Source: Gottfriedia acidiceleris
GTDB lineage: Bacteria > Bacillota > Bacilli > Bacillales > Bacillaceae_G
Length of the DNA: 64,000 nt
Assembly: GCF_002128425.1 (NCBI RefSeq)
Contig: NZ_NESS01000003.1
Location: 372,001 to 436,000, forward strand
Reading direction: 5' to 3'
Both the position numbers and the translations under genes were made by a program. This document shows, piece by piece, positions 44,389-54,668 of this stretch (its first letter is position 1; each line of letters begins with the position of its first letter). Under the pieces are notes generated by a model. The model was not told the DNA's origin. It searched no databases and saw nothing but the letters and a program-made list of their open reading frames with translations.

Positions 44389-45222
44389 CTACTCTAAAAT
44401 AAATAAAATTCCTAAAATCGTAATGCAGCAAGCTATTAACTTGGCCGCTGTAATTTTTTCTTTATAATAAATTCTTGCTAAAAACAATGCAAATATTGGT
44501 GAGGTATAGGCTAACGCTACAACTAGAGTCCCATTGGCAATCTTTAAGGCTGCAAACAATGCGATCCATTGAGCAATCGCAAGTACCCCACGAATCGAAA
44601 GGTGCATATTCAGTTTAGGATACCAAATTTTAGGACGATGGATTAAATAGATTATTAGGGCAATCCCACTTGCTCTGAAAAAATAAAGTGTAGGGGCGTT
44701 TATCCATTGATGAACGAGCAATTGTTGAGTAGGAACCATGCTGAGTCCAGCAGAAACTGCTGCTGCAACACCTAATAAATTCCCAGGCTTTTTAATTTCT
44801 ACTAATGGAGATAACATATTTCTACCTTTAACATTTAGAAAATATACACCAAGCACAATAAGCAGGACTGGAATTAATATATGTATATCAAATCCATGCA
44901 AAAAACTATTTGGAATAAATGTGAATAATGGCGTCAGCGCAGTATACACAGCTAGTTGTGATACTTCTATTCGTCCTAGCGCTAAGAAAAACGACACATT
45001 AGACAATGCATCTAAAATAATCACAATAATTAACAAACCTGTTGTAATAGGAGTAACCGTAAAGGAATAAAACCATGGCATAACGCAGCCTAACAGAATG
45101 GTCACCACTAGAAAGGATGTTACGATAAAGCTATTATTATCCTTCATTTCCAGTGTAATTTTTTTTGCATACAACGCATTTACTGCATTCAAGAAGGAAC
45201 TGATTAATGCAAGAATAAACAT
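44389..45222 (-). CDS. EamA/DMT-family transporter
   Basis: A 277-residue protein with ten transmembrane helices in two EamA repeats (FLNAVNALYAKKITLEMKDN at the start, second repeat from about 148). DMT transporters export amino acids or metabolites. It lies between an AbgA-like hydrolase and the regulator, with short gaps, and could export an excess amino acid released by the hydrolases. Confidence 0.85.
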   Translation of the reverse strand: MFILALISSFLNAVNALYAKKITLEMKDNNSFIVTSFLVVTILLGCVMPWFYSFTVTPITTGLLIIVIILDALSNVSFFLALGRIEVSQLAVYTALTPLFTFIPNSFLHGFDIHILIPVLLIVLGVYFLNVKGRNMLSPLVEIKKPGNLLGVAAAVSAGLSMVPTQQLLVHQWINAPTLYFFRASGIALIIYLIHRPKIWYPKLNMHLSIRGVLAIAQWIALFAALKIANGTLVVALAYTSPIFALFLARIYYKEKITAAKLIACCITILGILFILE

Positions 45223-45245
45223 ACTCTTTTCTCCTCTCTTTCTTG

Positions 45246-46550
45246 TTAATATTCAGCTAAATGTGCAAGTAAATTTCCATAAACTTCAACTGCAAACGCA
45301 ATTGTTTTTTCGTTAAAGTCGAATGCACAATTATGATGGCCAGCTGCTAATTCAGTTCCAAACAATAGATAAGTAGCCATTCCGCCATTCTTTTGAACCT
45401 TCTGCATCATACATGTTACATCTTCAGAAGCAAGAAAAGGCTGAGATATAATAATCTCACTGGTTTGTTTAACTTTTGATCCTATACGGTATACAAGATT
45501 TGCAAGATCCCAATCACATACTGCAGTAATCGAACGTCCGACTACCTCGGTATGTTCCTTAATCCCATACATCTGAGCAACTGATTTTATGATACGAAGT
45601 GACTCATCCTTCATATATTGATCAACCTCATTGGTCGTTCCTCTTGTTTCAAATTTCAACTTAGCATGACCTGGAATAATGTTTCGACCTTCTCCACCTT
45701 TTAAAACGCCAACATTTATTCTTGAATCCCCTAAACCATGCCGTGAAATTGCATACAATTGCAATGTAATCGTAGATGCTGCAAGTAATGCATTTCTACC
45801 TTCATGTGGTGCTAATGCCGCATGTGCTTGCACACCTTCTAGTTCTAAATCAATCTTAGTTGACGCGAAAAAATCTGTTACGCCACAGACAAGTTGGTTC
45901 TGTTTTGTTGCAGTTACACCGATATGACCACTAAAGAAATAATTAACATCTTTTAAGACACCCGCATCAACCATAGCTCTAGCTCCACGTGCACCTTCTT
46001 CAGCAGGTTGAAATATTAATTTAATTTTTCCTGAAAGCTTCTCTTTCATTTCTGAAATCAATTGTGCCATTCCCAACCCAATAGCGATGTGGCCATCATG
46101 CCCACAAGCATGCATGTAGCCTTCAACTTTCGAATGAAAATTCTGATTCCATGGCACATGATTTGATTCTCTATCTTCAGAGATTTCCAATGCATCGATA
46201 TCAAAACGGAATGCAAGTGTTGGACCATTCCGCCCTGTATCCCAAACGCCTACTACACCAGTTAACCCTTCCTCCATTTTCTCAACCCAATAAGAATTTG
46301 CCCCAAATGACAATGCCCGCTCCTTAGCTTCTTGTATCGTTTTTTCATCAGGGACTCCCATTCTCGATTCAGGTACAATTATATCTCTTCCTACTTTTAC
46401 CTCGTATCCCAAGTCTGATAAGAAATCCGCTATGAGTGATGAGGTTCGGAATTCCGTCCATCCAATCTCTGGAAAAGAGTGGATATCACGCCTAATTTTT
46501 ATCAAACTTTCTTTCATGTTATCAACCAACTGTGAGATTAATTCTTCCAC
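45246..46550 (-). CDS. M20 amidohydrolase, aminobenzoyl-glutamate-hydrolase-like
   Basis: A 434-residue M20D enzyme, longer than the other copy in the cluster because of an insert at about 60-95 (PESRMGVPDEKTIQEAKERA), a feature of AbgA-like proteins that cleave p-aminobenzoyl-glutamate or similar amides. Metal site: HACGHDGHIA, PAEEGARGARAM and the SEDVTCM loop. It starts with GTG after GGAGG and is the first gene of the cluster. Confidence 0.87.
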   Translation of the reverse strand: MEELISQLVDNMKESLIKIRRDIHSFPEIGWTEFRTSSLIADFLSDLGYEVKVGRDIIVPESRMGVPDEKTIQEAKERALSFGANSYWVEKMEEGLTGVVGVWDTGRNGPTLAFRFDIDALEISEDRESNHVPWNQNFHSKVEGYMHACGHDGHIAIGLGMAQLISEMKEKLSGKIKLIFQPAEEGARGARAMVDAGVLKDVNYFFSGHIGVTATKQNQLVCGVTDFFASTKIDLELEGVQAHAALAPHEGRNALLAASTITLQLYAISRHGLGDSRINVGVLKGGEGRNIIPGHAKLKFETRGTTNEVDQYMKDESLRIIKSVAQMYGIKEHTEVVGRSITAVCDWDLANLVYRIGSKVKQTSEIIISQPFLASEDVTCMMQKVQKNGGMATYLLFGTELAAGHHNCAFDFNEKTIAFAVEVYGNLLAHLAEY

Positions 46551-46639
46551 TACACTTACCTCCTTATTAATTGGACTGAATTTAAATGATCAAAACAAAG
46601 AAGTACTTAGCCTTCTAATATTAATTACGGTTGAATTCA

Positions 46640-46665
46640 GGTTACGACCACAATTATAGACTATT
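46640..46665 (-). promoter_or_regulatory. Promoter/operator of the amidohydrolase-transporter-regulator unit
   Basis: Plus-strand sequence GGTTACGACCACAATTATAG (46640-46659) matches GGCTATGACCATAACTATAG at 42977-42996 in 16 of 20 positions, all differences being C/T. On the minus strand it contains TATAAT as a -10 box, 90 bases before the GTG start. Confidence 0.6.
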
Positions 46666-47163
46666 CTGACATTTTTGAATAGAAACCTAAAATACTATTT
46701 TATTAGACCACCAGCTTAATAAAGTTTGAAAGGTTACGTGTATTTTAAGACATCACCTTCTTGTAAGATAAGTTCTTTCTTTTTCACAACATTCTCTGGA
46801 TATTACAGCAATAAATAAAAACCACCTAACAAGGTGGTCAATAATATACTTCCGATGAATAAAACCTTTGTCATTCACTCTTTAAGGCAAATCGCGTTGA
46901 AACAATAATTTTATGAATTGTCAAATTAATTATCAACAGTTCAGTTATATTAAAACTTGTGATATTGTTATCCATACACGCTCTTTAATAATTAGGTATT
47001 TTGACTGAACTCCCCAAACTAGTTATAAGGAGTTTTTTCACGTTAAAAAAGGGATTATTTCTAAATGTTTCCACTTGATAAAATTATTATTAAAATGATA
47101 TTATTTTACGCTAATTAAAGGAAGCGGTAGAATGCTTGTAAGTACAGAAAAGAGGCTTCAAAA
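46666..47163. other. Intergenic region with two terminators
   Basis: A minus-strand terminator at about 46815-46842 (ACCACCT / AGGTGGT then TTTTTATTT) and a plus-strand hairpin at 47008-47040 (AACTCC / GGAGTT then TTTTTT) have no gene upstream of them. A short minus-strand frame at about 46737-46790 ends KELILQEGDVLKYT and is coding-like but has no body. The region probably lost a gene. Confidence 0.45.
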
Positions 47164-48654
47164 ATGAATAAAGAAAGACAACCATTTTATTTAAAAACAT
47201 GGTTTCTTATACTCATGTTTATGATTCCACCAGTATTTTTAATACTTATATGGAAAAGGACGCGTTCAAATAAGCTTCAGGTAGGACTGAACGTTTTCTA
47301 TGTTTGTGTTTTTATTACAGCACTCATATTTAACAATCACGAAAGTAGAAATAATGGTTCCGCCGTTATTACTTCAAGTAATAGTGAAAATAATGATTCT
47401 ACTGTTTTTGTTTCAAAAGAAGAGCAAGAAGAGCAAGAAGAGCAAATAATTATATCAGCAACAGAATCTTCAAAAGAACAAGCGACATCCATATTAAGCA
47501 TCCTCCGTAATGCAGGAGTAAAATCAATTTTAAGTGTGAAGCATGATGACATGTTAGATGATGTTGGCACAAAAGGATATAGAGTAGAATCTTCAGAGTT
47601 AACAAATGTTATCCTATATTTAAATGAACAAAAGCAGGTTTATTCTATTAGATATGCTGGAAATTATCTATATTCTATTAATACAAATGATTTAAAAACA
47701 CATGTAATTAATGTAAAAGAACCACCCTACAATCTAAAAGGTGATGGAACAGATGAGACAAAATCCATCCAAGCATTATTAGACCTTGCCAAGTCGAAAG
47801 GTTCAGTTAGCTTATATTTTCCAAAAGGTGTATATGGCATGAGTGGATATTTACGTATGTACAAGAACACGAATATTCAAATGAGCAAAGATACTGTTAT
47901 AAAACGGCTAGGGAAAGGTAATAACGTTTTTGTTAATGGGGAGTTCGGGAATAAAACATATGCAACAGGATACAACGGGGAAGGAAATATTCATTTTAAT
48001 GGCGGAACAATCGATCTTAATTCTAAAGATGCTCCAATAAGGATTGATAAAAATATTAGTGCATTTGATATAGGACATGGGAATAACATCTCATTTTCAA
48101 ATATGACGATTAAAAACGGTCAAAATGGTCATTATTTCCAAATCTCATCAAGCGCTAACATTCGTTTTAAAAATTGTATATTCAAAGATGTTTACCATAA
48201 TTCTTCAATAAATAATATGAATTATGAGTTGATTCAAATTGAAACTGCAAATAAAAGAAGCTTTCCAACATTTGGGGGATATGATTTAACTATATCGAAA
48301 AATATAACCATTGATAATTGTATATTTAAAAATGTTATCCGTGCTATCGGAACTCATGGTGATGGAAAATATGGAACAGAAGATGTTATTTATTCTAAAA
48401 ATATTAGAATACAAAATTGTAAGTTTAAAAACTCTATTGATAATATGTTAAACCTTACTGCCTATGATAATGTAGTGTTGAAAAATAACAAAATCGAAAA
48501 TGCAGGCGGACATGGTATATATGCCCTCCATGTAAAAAACAGTGTAATTTCTGGAAATACAATTATAAACACACAAAAAAGCAGCATTCTCGAAAGAAAT
48601 TCAACCATAACGATTCAAGATCTTCAAAGCGTTACCGTAAATAAAAATCGGTGA
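47164..48654 (+). CDS. Membrane-anchored right-handed beta-helix protein (pectate-lyase-3-like)
   Basis: 496 residues. Two N-terminal transmembrane helices (about 12-30 and 40-57) and a Glu-rich linker are followed by a small mixed domain (about 95-175) and a parallel beta-helix (about 190-490). The helix begins PPYNLKGDGTDETKSIQALL, the usual opening of Pectate_lyase_3 domains. Repeated ISKNITIDNCIFKN-type rungs follow. It may cleave or modify a surface polysaccharide. It is next to glycerophosphotransferase genes. Substrate unknown. Confidence 0.82.
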   Translation: MNKERQPFYLKTWFLILMFMIPPVFLILIWKRTRSNKLQVGLNVFYVCVFITALIFNNHESRNNGSAVITSSNSENNDSTVFVSKEEQEEQEEQIIISATESSKEQATSILSILRNAGVKSILSVKHDDMLDDVGTKGYRVESSELTNVILYLNEQKQVYSIRYAGNYLYSINTNDLKTHVINVKEPPYNLKGDGTDETKSIQALLDLAKSKGSVSLYFPKGVYGMSGYLRMYKNTNIQMSKDTVIKRLGKGNNVFVNGEFGNKTYATGYNGEGNIHFNGGTIDLNSKDAPIRIDKNISAFDIGHGNNISFSNMTIKNGQNGHYFQISSSANIRFKNCIFKDVYHNSSINNMNYELIQIETANKRSFPTFGGYDLTISKNITIDNCIFKNVIRAIGTHGDGKYGTEDVIYSKNIRIQNCKFKNSIDNMLNLTAYDNVVLKNNKIENAGGHGIYALHVKNSVISGNTIINTQKSSILERNSTITIQDLQSVTVNKNR

Positions 48655-48669
48655 AAGTCGACTTTCACC
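48650..48669 (+). terminator. Perfect palindrome at the end of the beta-helix gene
   Basis: GGTGAAAGTCGACTTTCACC overlaps the stop codon of the beta-helix gene. There is no loop and only a short T-run, so it may be a weak terminator or protein site. Confidence 0.5.
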
Positions 48670-48705
48670 AATTATTTAGGTCAAACCCATCTCTTATTTT
48701 AAAAT

Positions 48706-48772
48706 AAAAAAATCGTCTTTTCATGTAAAATGTAAGTAACTAACCCAACCTTTTACGAAAAGACGATTTTTT
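48706..48772. terminator. Bidirectional terminator
   Basis: AAAAATCGTCTTTTC pairs with GAAAAGACGATTTTT (15 bp), with an inner TGTAAAA/TTTTAC stem and T runs on both strands. It lies between converging genes. Confidence 0.88.
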
Positions 48773-48839
48773 ATGATTAATTAAAAGAAAAGTTTACTAC
48801 CACAAATTATAACATGGTATTAGAACTGAACCTTCTAAC

Positions 48840-51800
48840 TTATATATTTTTTAATACTTTACTTTTCTTAATTCCTTCATATACTCTTTTACTATTATTA
48901 TTATCTATATACTTAAAATACTCTCCTCTTTGTGATGCAAATTCCTCTTTTTCACGAAAATCATTGTTTATATATTCCTGTATTTTTTCGATTAAAATAT
49001 TAGAATCAAAAACTCTATCACCAAACAGGCCCTCTTCCATGTCTATATAGCTACCTGTCAATTCTTTATAATCTTTATAATCAAACTGATAAAAAATAAC
49101 AGGTTTAGACATATAATACATTTCCCATGCAACACTAGAATAATCTGTAATAAGTAAAGAAGCATTCATTAGAAGTTCATTAACTTTTTCTTCTCCAAAC
49201 TCAATTAACCTTATTCTCGAAGACATTGATGTAAAATTATTGATATACTGTTTAAATTTTGGATGTAAGAAGAAATTTAATTGAATATCATTAGTTTCCA
49301 GAATATCGTTAAGTTTCTTTGAATTGAGTACTTCCATATAATATTTATAATAATCAGTTGCAATAAATTTTTCTTCACTTACTTCATCAAGCCAACCTCT
49401 CCATGTTGGCATCATAAATATTTCTTTTTTATCTATTTTATAAGATTTATCTTCCAATACATCCCATCTTGGGAATCCAGAAACGATAATATCATCACTA
49501 TAATAACCTAGTCCATTCATTATTACCCTTTTTTCAAACTCTGAGGATGTGACATACATTGTTGCTGCACTTGGTGATTTTTTGCTTAATATACTGTCAT
49601 TTAATTTTAAAGCTGTAACACCATGTTGTAAAAATACAAATTTTTTCTTATTTAAAATATCTTTGATTCTTCCTTTTTGTTGTCTCCAAGTATACAGGTG
49701 TCCTCTTGTTTCTGAAGCTACTAATAACTTTGCAGACAATGTGTATAATAGATGCTTAATAGACATAAAGTACAGAACTTTGTCTTCCATGCCCTTTAAA
49801 TATATATTATCTGGATAATTTCTCTTTATAACATAGTAAATATTCTTTTCTGGATGATTTTCATAACAATATTTAAAGAAATAATAAGAATTGTCTTGTG
49901 CAGTTTCAGAATTTTTCTCATACACTAGCCAAATATTCTTCTTTTCGAAAAATTTTCTAAACAATTTATATATTGGGAATGCAATAAGTTCTTTGAGTTT
50001 ATCACTTCTTTTTTCATCTGCAGACATCTGTCTATAAGCTAAAAACAATACTCCTTTTGGAGTTATATAAGGATACACTACTGCATTTTTGTCATCGTAC
50101 CAATTATAGCTTACAATACTCTTATTTATCTTGTTCATCAATTCTTTATTACAATTTTCTAAACGAGCAAAAATTTGATCCCCATTAATATCCACAACAA
50201 TAAAAAAATCATAATAGAATTGATTCATATCTATTTGTGATAAATCGATTAAAAACTTGGCACGCTGATATTTTGAGGACTTTTCAAGAATATTTACATT
50301 GAAATTATACTCCTCTTTTGATATTTTTGAGCGTAATTTCATATTTACACCAACAAGAGAAAAATCTATATTGTTTTTGACACTAAACTTGAACTGACAT
50401 GAAAAAATATTTTTTTTCATTTTAATGTCAATTATTTCTGTAGAATACTCATATTTTTCCTTATATACAAATTTTTTATCTCTTATTACTATAGATAAAG
50501 CACTATACTTGTCAAAATAAGGAATCATTACATTATCGGATTGTAAATAATTATCTGTGTTAAGCTCAATTGTATTTAAGTACCTTTTCGCTTTAATTTC
50601 TATAGCATGTTTGAAAATTCCTATAGCTCCACTTTCAATAAAGTCCACATGATTTACTTCTGCAATAACATCCCATCTTGATGTTTCGGTACCAAAAACT
50701 TTTATTAAACTTTCTAAATCTATTTGGAAAGTATTTACTCCTATTTCTTGATTAGCTAATAAAATTCTTTCTTTTGTCTTTCTCTTTACAGCATAAAACA
50801 TTATTCTTTCATTTAATATTAGATTTGAAATTATTGAAAATTTAATTATATATTTATCTTGAACCAAATTATATATATCAAATTTTGAACTAATAATTTC
50901 ATTTGTTAGTTCATAATAATTTTCTTCAGTATCAAAAATTAATTTAATAGGCTTTGTATTATTTAGGTCTAAGTATGCTACGAAACCATTATCTAAATGG
51001 GGGACGACAATTGGGTACTGTTCCTTCTTACTTCCCTTCCAGTTAGAGAGAGAGATCAGTCTAATCACTTTAACTATATCTTCTAAACCATCAACTAAAG
51101 GCAACTCATTATTATTTTCATCCACTCCATATGAACGGATATAGAAATTTAATTCTTTCTTTTCTTTACTCAAAGGACTAAGTTTATCGTATAAATCACG
51201 GATATTTAATATTATTTTGTGATCTCTAATGATCCAATCAGTAAATTTATAATCAGTATTACAACTAATCCAGATTTCCTTATTATTAAAAATAGATAAG
51301 TAATCAATAGTATTTTTATCAATTACAAAGATTAGATTATCGCCTTCGATTTGATAAGTTTCAACGTATCCTTCTATGTTATCTACACGACTAAAAGATT
51401 CATTTGATAAATTTAGTGCGTTATTACAATGAATTGATACGCCTCCATTTATCGTTATATATGGCCTAATAAAAGTAGATTCTTTCAACTCAATTATATC
51501 GTGTAATATACTTTTATCCCTATAATCTACCAAATTATTTTTCATACCTAGTCGATATTCTGAAACAACTCTTCCGTACTTTTTAACCAATTTCAAATCA
51601 TATCTCTGTCCCAATTCAAAAGAGTTATCTAAATCTAATTCAAATATTAACTGTTCTTCCGTAGAATATACTCTTTTTATGTCTAATTGAAGAAAGTTTT
51701 TACTTTTTCTCATATCCGCTATGAAATAAATATCATCTGTACTTTCAATATCCTTTATATTAAAACATAATTTAATAATCCTATCCTGAACAATCATATT

Positions 51801-52250
51801 ACTTACAGTAAGGTTTTTCTTTATGATTTTAAAACATTCTTTCCATATTAACACTGGATTCCCATACATAATAGAACAAAATCCATCTTTCGTTAAATAT
51901 GGAGTAGCTTCTCTATCTTTTGATATTTTACAGGAAACACTATAGTGCCTAATAGATTGTTCTACTTCATTATCCTTTAATAATCTTGCTCTATATTTAT
52001 CAAATCCATCATAAATAAATATATCAACCATACCTCTTTGTACATCTGCAAATGTAATTTTATCAAAACTTACTATTCCTTCTAATAAATCTTCCTGTAT
52101 AGTTATTGTTGGTTTATATATACTTTCTTTACCTGATTTTCTATCAATTAAGCAAAAATCTATTCCATTTTTTCCTTTTAAAGTGTTATTAAATTTTAGT
52201 ATTAGTTTGTTATTTTCAATAAGATACTCTTTTATATCAATTGATTTCAA
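48840..52250 (-). CDS. Large CDP-glycerol glycerophosphotransferase (TagF/TagB-like)
   Basis: 1136 residues. The C-terminal third (about 755-1125) is a CDP-glycerol:polyglycerophosphate glycerophosphotransferase domain with FLQHGVTALK (His near 875), SGFPRWDVL, MMPTWRGWL, LHPKFKQ and ITDYSSVAWEMYY (near 1033), the sites that bind CDP-glycerol and the acceptor. The first 700 residues form repeated beta-sandwich-like modules of unknown role, much longer than in TagF. The start is TTG, seven bases after GGAGG. It probably polymerises glycerol-phosphate onto a wall teichoic acid or capsule. Confidence 0.85.
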   Translation of the reverse strand: MKSIDIKEYLIENNKLILKFNNTLKGKNGIDFCLIDRKSGKESIYKPTITIQEDLLEGIVSFDKITFADVQRGMVDIFIYDGFDKYRARLLKDNEVEQSIRHYSVSCKISKDREATPYLTKDGFCSIMYGNPVLIWKECFKIIKKNLTVSNMIVQDRIIKLCFNIKDIESTDDIYFIADMRKSKNFLQLDIKRVYSTEEQLIFELDLDNSFELGQRYDLKLVKKYGRVVSEYRLGMKNNLVDYRDKSILHDIIELKESTFIRPYITINGGVSIHCNNALNLSNESFSRVDNIEGYVETYQIEGDNLIFVIDKNTIDYLSIFNNKEIWISCNTDYKFTDWIIRDHKIILNIRDLYDKLSPLSKEKKELNFYIRSYGVDENNNELPLVDGLEDIVKVIRLISLSNWKGSKKEQYPIVVPHLDNGFVAYLDLNNTKPIKLIFDTEENYYELTNEIISSKFDIYNLVQDKYIIKFSIISNLILNERIMFYAVKRKTKERILLANQEIGVNTFQIDLESLIKVFGTETSRWDVIAEVNHVDFIESGAIGIFKHAIEIKAKRYLNTIELNTDNYLQSDNVMIPYFDKYSALSIVIRDKKFVYKEKYEYSTEIIDIKMKKNIFSCQFKFSVKNNIDFSLVGVNMKLRSKISKEEYNFNVNILEKSSKYQRAKFLIDLSQIDMNQFYYDFFIVVDINGDQIFARLENCNKELMNKINKSIVSYNWYDDKNAVVYPYITPKGVLFLAYRQMSADEKRSDKLKELIAFPIYKLFRKFFEKKNIWLVYEKNSETAQDNSYYFFKYCYENHPEKNIYYVIKRNYPDNIYLKGMEDKVLYFMSIKHLLYTLSAKLLVASETRGHLYTWRQQKGRIKDILNKKKFVFLQHGVTALKLNDSILSKKSPSAATMYVTSSEFEKRVIMNGLGYYSDDIIVSGFPRWDVLEDKSYKIDKKEIFMMPTWRGWLDEVSEEKFIATDYYKYYMEVLNSKKLNDILETNDIQLNFFLHPKFKQYINNFTSMSSRIRLIEFGEEKVNELLMNASLLITDYSSVAWEMYYMSKPVIFYQFDYKDYKELTGSYIDMEEGLFGDRVFDSNILIEKIQEYINNDFREKEEFASQRGEYFKYIDNNNSKRVYEGIKKSKVLKNI

Positions 52251-52305
52251 AACACTGCCTCCAATATTTCTATAAATTAAATCTACTTGTATATAGTAAC
52301 TTCTA

Positions 52306-52479
52306 AATGAGCCACTATGACCATTAAAAACTAAGCCACTTCTGATTGAAAATACCCCCTAGTTGAGTAAATTAGGAGGAGAATCAAAAGTGATCGATTT
52401 GAGAGATAAACAACTATTCCTTTTTATACTATTAATCAGTATACTTTTCCTAAAAATGCTTTGGTATCTTACTGTCTGA
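52306..52479 (+). mobile_element. Terminal remnant of an IS21-like element
   Basis: Two AGCCACT repeats 24 bases apart (52310 and 52334), around ACCATTAAAAACT, resemble the multiple transposase-binding repeats at IS21-family ends. A GTG at 52390, after AGGAGG, opens a frame beginning MIDLRDKQ, like the start of some istA genes, but it stops after 29 codons in a hydrophobic run. The rest of the element is gone. Confidence 0.4.
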
Positions 52480-52793
52480 TAACATTATTGGTTGGTTCTT
52501 ATAATATAAAGTCCCAGTGTATTCATAGCTGTTTCTCTAAATAAAGTGATATAATTGTGCAGTATAAGGTATTTTCTATTATCACATCTAATAATTAAAT
52601 TTTTTTATCTCCATGTTTAAAGAGAACTCATTACTATTAATTTCGTTACACTGCGAATCAACAAAAAATAAATTTATTATGAAGTATAAAAGTAGAAAAT
52701 ACGAGTAGTTTCTCTTCTATTTTACTCATTCAAAAATCTACCCAACTTAAAAATAGGATTCCGAGAAAGGTTGTACCTTCATACCTTTTATTT
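52480..52793. other. Noncoding region upstream of the galE stop
   Basis: AT-rich, no gene or strong hairpin seen. Confidence 0.5.
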
Positions 52794-53789
52794 TTATTTT
52801 TCAACACTTACATATCCATTCGGATGTGAGCGATGCCAGTTCCAAGCTGTTTGAATCATTTCTTCAAGTGAGTACTTAGCTTCCCAACCCAACTGTTCAA
52901 AAATTCTCTGCGATGAAGCAACAAGCTTTGCAGGATCTCCAGCACGGCGTTCAGCAAGAACAATATTTGCTTTCTTGCCTGTAACCATTTCGCAGGTTTC
53001 AATTACCTCTTTTACAGAAAATCCTTTACCGTTCCCAAGATTAAATACTTCATTAGACTTTGTACCATTTTGAAGACTAAGTAATGCAAGAATATGGGCT
53101 TGCGCAAGGTCTGTAATATGAATATAATCACGGATACATGTTCCATCGGGCGTGTCATAATCAGTACCAAATATAGAAATCGTTTCTCTTATTCCTAACA
53201 AATTTTGTAGCACTAGCGGAATTAAGTGTGTTTCTGGATTATGATCTTCTCCAATTTCACCTGAAATATGAGCCCCAGCAGCATTAAAGTATCTAAGTAC
53301 TACATATTTCAAACCATAGGCATTGTAAAAGTCATGAAGAATTTGTTCAATCATCAGTTTTGAACGGCCATAAGGGTTAATGGGACTGGTAAGTGTAGTT
53401 TCTGTAATAATGTCTGTTTCTGGAATTCCATAAGTTGCCGCAGTAGACGAGAAAATAAATTTATCTATTTTGTATTGGATCATTTTCTCAAGCAATGTAA
53501 GTGTTGCAGCTACATTATTTTGATAGTACTTGAAAGGATTTGCAACAGACTCTCCAACAAGACTATTTGCAGCAAAATGCATAACTGCTTCAATTGAATA
53601 CTTCGTAAATAGACGTTCTATGTCCTCATTGTTACTTATATCGCCTTTCTCAAATATTGCTCGACGATCTATACTTTCTAAATGCCCTGTAGATAAGTTG
53701 TCAAACACTACGACCTCATGGCCTTGATCTAACAATTCTTTTACTGTATGGCTACCAATGTATCCGGCACCGCCTACGACTACTATCAT
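52794..53789 (-). CDS. galE: UDP-glucose 4-epimerase
   Basis: A 331-residue SDR-family epimerase with NAD-binding GGAGYIGSHT, catalytic Ser-x-Ala and YGRSK (SSTAATYGIPE, then PYGRSKLMIEQ), and C-terminal RRAGDPAKLVASSQR, which contacts UDP. It interconverts UDP-glucose and UDP-galactose (or the N-acetyl forms). With two glycerophosphotransferases around it, it probably supplies galactose for a surface polymer. Alone, with its own promoter. Confidence 0.95.
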   Translation of the reverse strand: MIVVVGGAGYIGSHTVKELLDQGHEVVVFDNLSTGHLESIDRRAIFEKGDISNNEDIERLFTKYSIEAVMHFAANSLVGESVANPFKYYQNNVAATLTLLEKMIQYKIDKFIFSSTAATYGIPETDIITETTLTSPINPYGRSKLMIEQILHDFYNAYGLKYVVLRYFNAAGAHISGEIGEDHNPETHLIPLVLQNLLGIRETISIFGTDYDTPDGTCIRDYIHITDLAQAHILALLSLQNGTKSNEVFNLGNGKGFSVKEVIETCEMVTGKKANIVLAERRAGDPAKLVASSQRIFEQLGWEAKYSLEEMIQTAWNWHRSHPNGYVSVEK

Positions 53790-54440
53790 TTATTTCATTC
53801 CTTCCTTTACTTTAGTAATTATTTAACAAGGTAATAATAGCTGTTATTGTCTTTAAAAATAAATTTTAAAATTGAACAAGATGATTTCTCAATTCCAGTT
53901 CGCAACGCAATATTGTTGTTTGAATAAACCTCTAATTCCTCTCCTACATCTTATCGTTTTCCTTCAAAGTCAAGTCATAAGCAAATATTCGTTGGATTTC
54001 ATTTAACTTTTGAATAGAATCTTTAATAATTTCATTTTTCTTAGTAATACTATTCCTTATCCATAAAAGCTTTATGTAAATGCCTGTGAACTACTATATA
54101 AAATTCTAATGATCATAGTTTTTCAAACTTGTAAAATTAACATAAAATGCAGAAATTTGTATTTCTTTTAAAACAACATTAATAATTGTAACATAATATT
54201 CATAGTCCATGAATAAAGAATATGACGAAATAAATAACTGTTACACTTTATGACCTACTATTACTTATCTACTCATCTTTCACACTATAAAAATCAATCT
54301 TTGTGTAAGTCTATTAAAGCTTTAAGATCAATAACTCGTTACTTGAAAGTAGAAATATTAAATCAGAATATGGCTTGGTCAAACTATCCAAGTAGCATGT
54401 GAAAAAAAACAGTTAGATACGCAGTTCTTTCTATCTATAA
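53790..54440. other. Noncoding region with a coding-like remnant
   Basis: Upstream region of galE. On the minus strand a 43-codon frame with no start codon (about 53944-54075) ends RIFAYDLTLKENDKM after a helical, Lys-rich segment, looking like the C-terminus of a lost gene. Otherwise AT-rich with nothing recognisable. Confidence 0.35.
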
Positions 54441-54482
54441 AAAAGACTACCTTTACAATATTTGCAAAGGTAGTCTTGGATA
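54441..54482. terminator. Terminator after the second glycerophosphotransferase gene
   Basis: AAGACTACCTTTAC pairs with GCAAAGGTAGTCTT (one mismatch) about 190 bases downstream of the stop. A second small hairpin CCTGG/CCAGG lies at 54536-54550. Confidence 0.65.
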
Positions 54483-54668
54483 ATTTTAATAATTTTTGAA
54501 TATATTTATAATTTCTACTCTTATAATGATACGGTCCTGGGCTGACCAGGTGATCTTGATTATTATAATATTTGAACGCTAACAGAGATGTTCAATCCTC
54601 TAAAAGTATAATCATCTACCCTAGTTCTAAGGTGAAGTTAAAATTTTAAACAAGCTACATGCAACTTC

